From positions 1-13,029 of the forward strand of contig JAJXVC010000025.1 of assembly GCA_021782295.1 (NCBI GenBank): a stretch of DNA of 13,029 bases. The letters are read 5' to 3'. Below, piece by piece: positions 4,830 to 11,249 of this stretch. Both the position numbers and the translations under genes were made by a program. The DNA is from a bacterium (GTDB taxonomy: Bacteria; Eremiobacterota; Eremiobacteria; Baltobacterales; Baltobacteraceae). Below the pieces are notes generated by a model that did not search any database, had not been told where the DNA came from, and saw only the letters and a list, made by a program, of their open reading frames with translations. Position 1 is the stretch's first letter. Every line of letters starts with the position of its first letter.

Positions 4830-6203
4830 CTATGGGGCCGGGTAGTTCGCCTCGTCGCCGTACGGCTGGAAGAGCGTGTACTCCGCCTCGAAACGGAGGT
4901 TCACTTTCCCGGTCGGGCCGTTCCGGTGCTTAGCGATGATGAACTCGGTGAGTTCGGCGTCGGCCGCCTCCTTGTTGTAGTAACCCTCGCGATAGAGGAA
5001 AGCGACGAAGTCGGCTTCCTGTTCAAGCGAGCCGGAATCGCGCAGGTCGGCGAGCATCGGGCGCTTTTCGTTGCGCGTCTCGACGCCGCGGTTGAGCTGC
5101 GCGAGCGCGATAATCGGCACGTCGAGATCCTTCGCAGTTACCTTGAGCGTCCGACAGATCTCGCTAATCTCTTCGTTGCGGTTCATCTGTCGTTGCATCG
5201 AGCTCGGGTGCAAGAGCTGTAGGTAGTCGATAAAAACCGCGCCGAGCCCACGCGTCGCCTTGAGCCGCCGACAACGGCTGCGCAGTTCGCTCACGCTCAA
5301 ACCACCCGAATCATCGAGGTAGATCGGCAGCGCATCGAGTTCGTCCATTACCTTCGGAATGCGCCCCCAATCGCGATCGCCGATATTACCGCGTCGAATA
5401 TCGTGCATCGAGATGCGCACCGTTGCCGAGAGCAGGCGCAACACCAACTCGCTATTCGACATTTCGAGCGAGAAGAACGCAACCGGCTGCCCCGCGCTGC
5501 GCGCCGCCGCCATCGCCATGTTCAGCGCAAAGGAGGTCTTGCCCATGCCGGGGCGTGCCGCAACGATAACGAAATTTCCGGGCTTGAAACCCGTCGTGAT
5601 GGCATCGATATCGGGGAATCCCGTCGTCACGCCGCTTAACTCGCCACGTCGATAATAATACTCTTCGAGTTCGTCGAGCGCGGGCTTCATCAGCGAGCCG
5701 ACATGAGCGAAATCCCCGCCCATCTGCCGCTGACTGATCGAGAAAATCATCTGTTCGGAGCGATCGATCGCGCCTTCGACATCCTCTTCAGCCTCGAAGC
5801 CGGTCTGCACGATCTCGGTTCCGGCGTGAATCAACGAGCGCAGCGTCGATTTCTCGCGCACCAGCTTCGCATAATAGGCCGCCGAGGCAGCAGTTTGCAC
5901 CGAATTGACCAGCGTGCCGAGAAAGGCCGGGCCGCCGACGCGTTCGAGCGCTCCACGCCGTTTCAGTTCCTCAGCGAGTGTGATGCGGTCGAGCGGTTCG
6001 TTTCGTTCGTAGAGCGCGAGCAGCGCCGAAAAAATCGTTTCGTGGGCGTGAACGTAGAAATCGCTCGCGCGCACGATCTCCGTTATCGTTCCCATGATCT
6101 CGCGGTCGATTAGTACCGAGCCGATACAGACGCGCTCCGCGTCGACGTTCTGCGGTGGGATGCGTTCGACGGTGCGAGCGAGATCGGGTTGCGCGAAACT
6201 CAT
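4830..6203 (-). CDS. dnaB: Replicative DNA helicase DnaB
   Basis: A 457-residue hexameric 5'-3' helicase of the replication fork. The N-terminal primase-interacting domain starts at about residue 17 (PPQNVDAERVCIGSVLID) and runs to about 115. After a linker comes the RecA-type ATPase from about 185 (GVTTGFPDIDAITTGFKPG). Walker A is ARPGMGKTS (K222, T223), Walker B is FIDYLQL (D326), then LAQLNRGVETR near 366-376 and LADLRDSGSLEQEAD. Length and motifs are complete and there is no intein insertion at Walker A or downstream. It starts 6 bases after the lonC stop, with only a weak AGG ribosome site, so coupling to lonC is likely. The linkage rplI-lonC-dnaB resembles the rplI-dnaB linkage known in Firmicutes. 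Confidence 0.98.
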   Translation of the reverse strand: MSFAQPDLARTVERIPPQNVDAERVCIGSVLIDREIMGTITEIVRASDFYVHAHETIFSALLALYERNEPLDRITLAEELKRRGALERVGGPAFLGTLVNSVQTAASAAYYAKLVREKSTLRSLIHAGTEIVQTGFEAEEDVEGAIDRSEQMIFSISQRQMGGDFAHVGSLMKPALDELEEYYYRRGELSGVTTGFPDIDAITTGFKPGNFVIVAARPGMGKTSFALNMAMAAARSAGQPVAFFSLEMSNSELVLRLLSATVRISMHDIRRGNIGDRDWGRIPKVMDELDALPIYLDDSGGLSVSELRSRCRRLKATRGLGAVFIDYLQLLHPSSMQRQMNRNEEISEICRTLKVTAKDLDVPIIALAQLNRGVETRNEKRPMLADLRDSGSLEQEADFVAFLYREGYYNKEAADAELTEFIIAKHRNGPTGKVNLRFEAEYTLFQPYGDEANYPAP

Positions 6204-6209
6204 GGCCTG

Positions 6210-8216
6210 TTAGTTCCCGCGGGAGGCTGTGGAACGCTTGCGAGTCTTAACCGAAACGGGGCTCTTTGTTGCGAACAACTTCGGCGCACGCTTGATGCGA
6301 AGGGCGCGCAACACCTCGCCGATATCGTGCGCCGCGACGACATCGATCCCCGAGAGCCGCGCATCGATCTCGCGTGCATTCTCCGCCGGCAGAACGATGG
6401 CGCGCATGCCCGCCTGACGCGCGGCGTAGAGTTTCTCGACGACGCCGCCGACGCCGCGCACCTTTCCCGCCAGCGAAAGTTCGCCGGTCACCGCGACATC
6501 CTGCGGGAGCGGCACACGCGCGAGTGCGGAGTAGAGCGCGAGCAAAATCGCGAGCCCCGCGGAGGGGCCGTCGATATTTCCGCCGCCGATCACGTTGACA
6601 TGCAGGTCGAAGTCGGCGGGGTCGGTGCCGAGCAACGAACGCAGTACGCTGCCCGCGTTAAAGACCGAGTCGCGCGCCATCGTTCCGGCGGTCTCGTTAA
6701 AACGCACGCTCCCCTTGCCCGGCGCCGAGGCGGGGAAGGCGAGTGCCTCGATTTCGATGAGGCTGCCGACGTGGTGGAGCACCCCTAACCCGAAGGCTTT
6801 GCCGATCTCGCGGCGCGCGCGCGCGCGTGCCGGCGTATGGGCGACGAATCGGCCACTACGCAGCACCGCTTGCAGATCGTCCTGCGCGATCGTGACGTGG
6901 GCGGGGAGCGCATCGGCGCGTCGCTTCCCGGCGCTGCTCCGTGCGAGCGCCACGCCGTAGGCGTCGGCGACGAGTTGCACCGCCTTGCGCCCCTCGATGG
7001 TGTAGGTCGCGATCTGCTGTGCGATTCCGCGCGCTGCCGTCGCGCCGAGCCGCCGCATCGCTGCCTGCGCGATGGTAACGATCTGGTTCTGAGTGAGCGG
7101 CGAAAAATAGAGCTCGGCGCAGCGCGAACGAATCGCCGGGTCGATCTCGTCGGGCTCGCGCGTCGTCGCGCCGATGAGAATGAAATCGGCGGGCGCGCCT
7201 TCGCGAAAGAGGCGCTTCACGTACTCCGGCACGTTGGGCGCACTCTCGTCGAAGTACGATGATTCGAAGTGCACGCGTTTATCTTCGAGCACTTTGAGCA
7301 GCCGTGTCTGCAGCACCGGGTCGAGCTCGCCGATCTCGTCGATGAAGAGCACGCCGCCGTGCGCGCGCGATACGAGCCCCAATTTCGGTTCGGGGATGCC
7401 GCTCTCGGCAAATTCGCGGCGGCTGCCCTGATAGATCGGATCGTGCACGCTGCCCAAGAGCGGGTTGGTCGTCTCGCGCGGATCCCAGCGCAACGTCGTG
7501 CCGTTCGCTTCGACGAAGGGTGCGTCTTTGGCAAACGGCGCGTAGGGGCGCGCTTTCGCGGCCTCTAAGGCCAGCCGCGCGGCGGTCGTCTTGCCGACGC
7601 CGGGCGGGCCGTAGAGGATGACGTGCTGCGGATAGGGCGAGGAAATTTTGGCGATGAGCGCCGCGACCGCTTCATCCTGCCCGACGAGATCGCGCAGGTG
7701 CGCCGGACGGAGCCGCGCCATCGCATCGATCGCGAGTTTTCGCGACGAAAGCGCATCGAGTTCGGCGAGTTTCGCCTGCGTCGCCGGCGTCTCGGGGCCG
7801 CCGTCTTCGCGCAGCGCTTCGATCTTGAGATCGTTGAGATAACTCTGGTGGCGCGCGCTCACTTTTTCGTTGACCTTGCGATCGATCGCATCTTCCACCG
7901 ATCGCTGCGCAAGCAATTCGGCGAGCGCCTCTTCGATCTCGGCGATCGCCTTGCGTTGCGCGGTGCGCGTCGTCACGCGTTCGAGCGTCGGATCTTCGAA
8001 GACCAAACGCCCGAGCGCACAGAGGCGATCGGGCAGTGAGGCCGAGCGAAGGAGCTTGAGCGCGCTGACTTTTCCGGCGCGCAGGACGACCTGATCTTGC
8101 CCGATCGCTCCGGCGAGAAGATCGAGCAGTGCGCCGACGTGGCGCAGCAGCTCTTCCTCAGCGCCGACGCGCCGTCGGAGGCGTCGCTCGGTGCGCGTAT
8201 CGGCGCCCGACGCCAT
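6210..8216 (-). CDS. lonC: LonC-type ATP-dependent protease (Lon family, S16)
   Basis: A 668-residue Lon-family protease lacking the classical LAN substrate-binding domain. A helical, charged N-terminal region (1-165, with IAEIEEALAELLAQRS) leads into an AAA+ module. Walker A is GPPGVGKT (203-210) and Walker B VLFIDE (289-294); sensor-type residues sit around IGATTREPDEIDPAIRSRC. From about 470 comes the S16 protease domain with catalytic Ser552 (DGPSAG) and Lys595 (GVVEKL). This is the architecture of the spore_lon_C/LonC group known mainly from Firmicutes, usually near 620-650 residues. The AAA+ module has an insert of the kind seen in LonB/LonC (GSVHDPIYQGSRREFAESGIPEPKLG). A basic C-terminal tail (KRAPKLFATKSPVSVKTRKR) is extra. 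It starts 16 bases after the rplI stop; the ribosome site is weak. It probably serves cytoplasmic protein quality control. Confidence 0.93.
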   Translation of the reverse strand: MASGADTRTERRLRRRVGAEEELLRHVGALLDLLAGAIGQDQVVLRAGKVSALKLLRSASLPDRLCALGRLVFEDPTLERVTTRTAQRKAIAEIEEALAELLAQRSVEDAIDRKVNEKVSARHQSYLNDLKIEALREDGGPETPATQAKLAELDALSSRKLAIDAMARLRPAHLRDLVGQDEAVAALIAKISSPYPQHVILYGPPGVGKTTAARLALEAAKARPYAPFAKDAPFVEANGTTLRWDPRETTNPLLGSVHDPIYQGSRREFAESGIPEPKLGLVSRAHGGVLFIDEIGELDPVLQTRLLKVLEDKRVHFESSYFDESAPNVPEYVKRLFREGAPADFILIGATTREPDEIDPAIRSRCAELYFSPLTQNQIVTIAQAAMRRLGATAARGIAQQIATYTIEGRKAVQLVADAYGVALARSSAGKRRADALPAHVTIAQDDLQAVLRSGRFVAHTPARARARREIGKAFGLGVLHHVGSLIEIEALAFPASAPGKGSVRFNETAGTMARDSVFNAGSVLRSLLGTDPADFDLHVNVIGGGNIDGPSAGLAILLALYSALARVPLPQDVAVTGELSLAGKVRGVGGVVEKLYAARQAGMRAIVLPAENAREIDARLSGIDVVAAHDIGEVLRALRIKRAPKLFATKSPVSVKTRKRSTASRGN
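6813..6827. repeat. Alternating GC dinucleotide run inside lonC
   Basis: GCGCGCGCGCGCGCG, 7.5 GC units, encodes part of the ARARARR stretch near residues 463-470. This is the junction between the ATPase and protease domains. Such runs can slip or adopt Z-DNA. It may also be a simple consequence of alternating Ala-Arg codons in a GC-rich gene. Confidence 0.6.
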
Positions 8217-8232
8217 CTCGTTGCGCTTTCGG

Positions 8233-8679
8233 TTAGGCCGCGACGACGCTCACGGTGCCCTTCGCGGTGACGTTGCGATGCAACTTAATTTCCACCGGGT
8301 AGGACCCGAGCGCCTTGATCTGCGCCTTGATCTCGATTTTGTGTTTGTCGACGGCGACGGCGAGTTCACGTTCGAGCGCCTCGGCGACATCGGCGTTCGT
8401 CACCGCTCCGAAGAGCTTGCCGTTACCACCCGCCTTTGCGGGAACCGCGATCTTCGCTTCGGCGATGCGTGAGGCGAGCGCCTCGGCATCGGCGAGCGCA
8501 CTCGCTTCGCGTTTCGCTGCGGCGGCGCGCTGCTGTCCGAGTTGCGCGATCGCACCTTTACTCGCTTCGGCGGCGAGGCCGCGCGGCAACAAGTAATTGC
8601 GACCGTAGCCCTCGGCAACCTCGACCACATCGCCGGTCTTCCCGAGCGACTTGACATCCTGAGAGAGAATAACTTTCAC
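8233..8679 (-). CDS. rplI: 50S ribosomal protein L9
   Basis: A 148-residue L9, which binds 23S rRNA domain V at the base of the L1 stalk. The N-terminal domain carries the family signature (KVILSQDVKSLGKTGDVVEVAEGYGRN, then YLLPRGLA at residues 29-36). A long connecting helix follows (about 40-75, Ala/Glu/Lys-rich), then the C-terminal RNA-binding domain (GKLFGAVTNADVAEAL). The start is GTG at 8679, chosen because family members begin MKVIL and a GGAG ribosome site lies 7 bases upstream. The longer ATG frame from 8772 overlaps rpsR and is spurious. It is 11 bases from the rpsR stop and 16 from the lonC start. Confidence 0.97.
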   Translation of the reverse strand: MKVILSQDVKSLGKTGDVVEVAEGYGRNYLLPRGLAAEASKGAIAQLGQQRAAAAKREASALADAEALASRIAEAKIAVPAKAGGNGKLFGAVTNADVAEALERELAVAVDKHKIEIKAQIKALGSYPVEIKLHRNVTAKGTVSVVAA

Positions 8680-8690
8680 TACGTCTCCGC

Positions 8691-8942
8691 CTAGTCTGCA
8701 ACGAAGGGGAGGAACGCAATGACGCGCGCGCGTTTGACGGCGACGGTGACCATGCGCTGATGCTTCGAGCACGCGCCGGAGATGCGGCGCGGAACGATCT
8801 TGCCGCGCTCCGAGACATATTTACGCAGACGGCTGACGTCGCGATAGACGACATCAACAGCCTTCTCGATGCAAAGCGAGCAAGGTTTCTTTTTTGGACG
8901 GCGATCTTTCGTCGCGCGTTTCACTTTCGTTTGGGTAGACAT
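8691..8942 (-). CDS. rpsR: 30S ribosomal protein S18
   Basis: An 83-residue S18, which partners S6 in the small-subunit platform. The start is ATG 8942 (MSTQTKVKRA), with GAAAGG eight bases upstream; an upstream ATG at 9002 would add an unrelated extension. The S18 core reads DVVYRDVSRLRKYVSERGKI, then VPRRISGACSKHQRMVTVAVKRARV. It carries the cysteine-containing zinc-type version: CSLC near the N-terminus and CSKH later. It is the first gene of the cluster. Its usual partners rpsF and ssb are not immediately upstream. Confidence 0.97.
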   Translation of the reverse strand: MSTQTKVKRATKDRRPKKKPCSLCIEKAVDVVYRDVSRLRKYVSERGKIVPRRISGACSKHQRMVTVAVKRARVIAFLPFVAD

Positions 8943-9127
8943 CGGTTCAGCCTTTCGTTCGCAGATCTGGTGATCCGCAGCCACGCCGCAGGGAAGCCTC
9001 AAACTGACTCAACCGAATGACTCCTCTGGACGCCGGATGCAGACCCGGACGACCCTGACCTCTAGCGGCAGGGCAAGAGCGTTCGTGCGAAAACGCACGC
9101 ACAGGTGCCCGTGAGGGCAACCCGGAG
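8943..9127 (-). promoter_or_regulatory. Structured 5' leader of the rpsR operon
   Basis: From the predicted transcription start near 9121 to the rpsR ATG is about 180 nt. It begins with two perfect hairpins on the minus strand: TGCCC-TCAC-GGGCA (9119-9106) and CGTGCG-TTTT-CGCACG (9099-9084). Further down CCGG repeats (9045-9048 and 9033-9036) could form a weaker stem. Leaders of this length on ribosomal operons often host autoregulation, and an S6:S18-binding leader is known upstream of rpsF in many bacteria. I cannot match that motif here with confidence. No protein gene is supported in 8943-9236. Confidence 0.45.
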
Positions 9128-9156
9128 AGTCTACCACCCCCGCGGGGGCTCGGCAA
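9128..9156 (-). promoter_or_regulatory. Sigma-70-type promoter for rpsR-rplI-lonC-dnaB
   Basis: On the minus strand TTGCCG (9156-9151) and TAGACT (9133-9128) are separated by exactly 17 bases. The spacer contains a perfect 12-bp palindrome, CCCCCGCGGGGG (9137-9148), which could be an operator. It is the best promoter I can see in the gap between the amidase stop and rpsR. Confidence 0.55.
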
Positions 9157-9236
9157 GCGATGAAGGGCGACCATGGGGGCATCTTTGCACCGCTCTGTGC
9201 CACCAGGGTGGCCGAGTGCGGGGGAAGCCCGGCGCG

Positions 9237-10700
9237 CTAGGGGGCGGCACTCCAGAGGGCGGGGCGGCGCTCCCACCAGGGCTGTGCCCGCTCGAGCTGC
9301 CCCGCGAGCGCAAAGAGCGTCGCCTCGTCGTTGCGGCGGGCGGCAAACTGCACGCCAACCGGCAAACCGTCGGCGCTCCAATGCAGCGGCACCGACATCG
9401 CCGGCTGCCCGGTCAGGTTGAAGACCGGCGTCGAGGGGAGCCAATCGAACATTCGTCCCGCGATCTCGCGGGCGGCTCTGCCGATGAGCGCCGGTGCCCG
9501 CAGCCGCGTGAGCACCCCGATCTGCAGCACCTCGGCGCGCGAAAGCGCGAGTTCGCCGATCTTCACCGGTGGCGCCGCGAGCGTCGGCGTCAGCACGACG
9601 TCGTAGCGTTCGAAGAACGTTTCGTAGGCGGCGCTGAGTTTTTGTTGGTCGGCGACGGCGGTGGTGAGTTCGTCGAGCGCGATCGTGCGAGCGATTGCGA
9701 GCATCGCCGCGGCGATCGGTTCGAGATCGCCGCCGCGCACGCGCTGCTGCGGCGTCGGATTTCCGGCACCGAGTATCCAGCCGAGGTTGCTGGCGAAAAG
9801 CAACAGCAACGCGTACGACATTGCCGCATAATCGATCCCGCTCGGTTCGTCCTCGACGACGTGATGGCCGAGCGCGGTGCAGAGCGACGCTGCGGCATCG
9901 AGTGCAGCGCGCGCATCGGCGGAGTAACCGTGCCCGAGCAACGGCCCGCGAATCACCGCGATGCGCAGCGGCCGTGGATCGCGCGCGACTTCGGGAAGAA
10001 AGCGCGGGCCGTCGTCGGAGCGCACGACATCGAGCATCGCGGCGCTATCGCGCACGCTGCGCGCGATGGCGTGATCGATGTTGGCGTGGCCGACGACACC
10101 ACCGACGCCGGGCGTGCGCCCCCGGCTCGGCTTGAGCCCGAAGAGCCCGGTGCAACTCGCGGGAATACGAATCGAGCCACCCATATCGTTGCCGTGCGCG
10201 ATCGGCACGACGCCCGCGGCGCAGAGCGCGGCGCTGCCGCCGCTCGAACCGCCCGGCGTGCGCGTGAGATCCCACGGATTGCGCGTCGCACCGAAGAGCA
10301 CGGTTTCGGTATACGGCGAGAGCCCGAATTCCGGCGTCGTCGATTTCGCGAAAACAACGGCCCCGCTTCGTTTCACACGACGGAAAAATTCGTGATCTTC
10401 AGTGGGGATGTATCCTGCGAAATAGCGGCTGCCCATCGTCAACGGAAGCCCGGCAAGCGGTGGGCCGAGATCCTTGGCAATGAAGGGAACGCCGGCGAAG
10501 GCGCCGTCGCGCGAGCTACGTTCTGCATCGACGCGCGCATCGTCGTAACGCCGCGCCGCAATGGCGTTGAGCTGTGGGTTCACCCGTTCCGCGCGTGCGA
10601 TCGCTTCATCGAGCAGCTCGCGCGGCGTCACCTCGCCCGCGCGAACGGCACGCGCCATCTCGAGAGCGTCGCTACGCTCGTAGAATGCGGAGATGCTCAT
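9237..10700 (-). CDS. Amidase-signature family enzyme
   Basis: A 487-residue amidase-signature (AS) hydrolase. The Ser-cisSer-Lys triad is placed at Lys76 (FIAKDLGP), Ser152 (GGSSGGSAA) and Ser176 ([11 protein letters not shown]), with spacing as in FAAH and other AS enzymes. The signature block continues [14 protein letters not shown]. The C-terminal part has [12 protein letters not shown] and [22 protein letters not shown], typical of stand-alone amidases. The substrate is not predictable; it could be a general amide or 6-aminohexanoate-type amidase. It lacks the GatB/GatC neighbours that would suggest GatA. There is no signal peptide. The start is ATG 10700 ([19 protein letters not shown]), which matches where family homology begins; the frame is open further upstream to 10847 but that part overlaps the divergent GNAT gene. 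No strong ribosome site is visible. It ends 294 bp before rpsR on the same strand. Confidence 0.95.
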   Translation of the reverse strand: MSISAFYERSDALEMARAVRAGEVTPRELLDEAIARAERVNPQLNAIAARRYDDARVDAERSSRDGAFAGVPFIAKDLGPPLAGLPLTMGSRYFAGYIPTEDHEFFRRVKRSGAVVFAKSTTPEFGLSPYTETVLFGATRNPWDLTRTPGGSSGGSAALCAAGVVPIAHGNDMGGSIRIPASCTGLFGLKPSRGRTPGVGGVVGHANIDHAIARSVRDSAAMLDVVRSDDGPRFLPEVARDPRPLRIAVIRGPLLGHGYSADARAALDAAASLCTALGHHVVEDEPSGIDYAAMSYALLLLFASNLGWILGAGNPTPQQRVRGGDLEPIAAAMLAIARTIALDELTTAVADQQKLSAAYETFFERYDVVLTPTLAAPPVKIGELALSRAEVLQIGVLTRLRAPALIGRAAREIAGRMFDWLPSTPVFNLTGQPAMSVPLHWSADGLPVGVQFAARRNDEATLFALAGQLERAQPWWERRPALWSAAP

Positions 10701-10709
10701 AGCGGGCTC

Positions 10710-11246
10710 TTGCGATGGCACGCGTCGCTTCCCTTCCGTTGCGCCGACGTAGGAGCGCATACGCCCGCCGACTTCGAGGCGTGCGCGGCGATGTGGGCGG
10801 ACCCGCGCGTGACGCGGCATATCGGCGCGCCCTCGACGCGCATGCAAACCTGGGCGCGCATGCGCGGCTACGTCGGGTTGTGGGATTTCTTAGGCTACGG
10901 ATATTGGGCGATTGAAGAACAACGCACGCAGCGCTTGATCGGCGAGATCGGCTTTGCCGATTTTCATCGCGAGATCGCGCCATCGCTCGAAGGGATTCCC
11001 GAGGCCGGCTGGGCGTTGAGCGCCGATGCAAGCGGAAAGGGTTTCGCCACCGAGGCGCTTCGCGCGATCCTCGTGTGGGGCGACGAGCATCTCCCCGCCG
11101 ACCGAAGCATCTGCATCATCACTGCGCAGAACCATGCCTCGATTCGGGTCGCCGACAAGTGCGGCTATGCGCGCTTTCAGCCGGCGATGGTCGACGACGC
11201 GGAGCTGTGGTTCTTCGAGCGCTATCGCTTCGGAAGCAACCGCTAG
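10710..11246 (+). CDS. GNAT acetyltransferase, RimJ/RimL type (uncertain 5' end)
   Basis: A protein-N-acetyltransferase-like GNAT (Acetyltransf_3). The homologous part runs from AHTPADFEACAAMWADPRVTRHIG through GYWAIEEQRTQRLIGEIGF and EAGWALSADASGKGFATEALR (acetyl-CoA site, xxGKG/A) to ICIITAQNHASIRVADKCGY, near the family's usual length. The in-frame start is TTG 10710 (178 aa), only 9 bp from the divergent amidase ATG. The next in-frame ATG (10791) falls inside the domain and would truncate it. A neighbouring-frame ATG at 10715 gives MARVASLPLRRR, which looks more like the family's first strand (LxLR). Removing one base near 10750 would join the two, so a frameshift by mutation or base-call error is possible. 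The substrate is unknown. Confidence 0.82.
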   Translation: MRWHASLPFRCADVGAHTPADFEACAAMWADPRVTRHIGAPSTRMQTWARMRGYVGLWDFLGYGYWAIEEQRTQRLIGEIGFADFHREIAPSLEGIPEAGWALSADASGKGFATEALRAILVWGDEHLPADRSICIITAQNHASIRVADKCGYARFQPAMVDDAELWFFERYRFGSNR

Positions 11247-11249
11247 CGA

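Noticed and set aside
4830..6203. Possible intein in dnaB, a common site
   Set aside because: Walker A and later motifs are uninterrupted and the length is the normal 457 residues.
8680..8772. Upstream ATG extension of rplI
   Set aside because: It overlaps rpsR, adds unrelated residues, and the GTG at 8679 has a well-spaced GGAG and begins at the conserved L9 N-terminus.
9199..9240. GGTGGCCGAGTG-like string resembling the start of a Ser/Leu tRNA on the plus strand
   Set aside because: No anticodon arm, T loop (GGTTCGA) or closing acceptor stem follows. GCCACC/GGTGGC is simply a short palindrome past the amidase stop without a T-run.
8947..9444. 165-residue minus-strand frame across the amidase end and rpsR leader
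   Set aside because: Arg/Gly/Pro-rich composition with no domain pattern, and it overlaps amidase coding in another frame; read as GC-rich chance opening.
9105..11246. 713-residue plus-strand open frame running antisense through the whole amidase gene
   Set aside because: Its first 530 or so residues are the mirror of the amidase in an Arg/Ala-rich shadow frame with no recognisable motifs; only the last 178 residues are a real GNAT gene.
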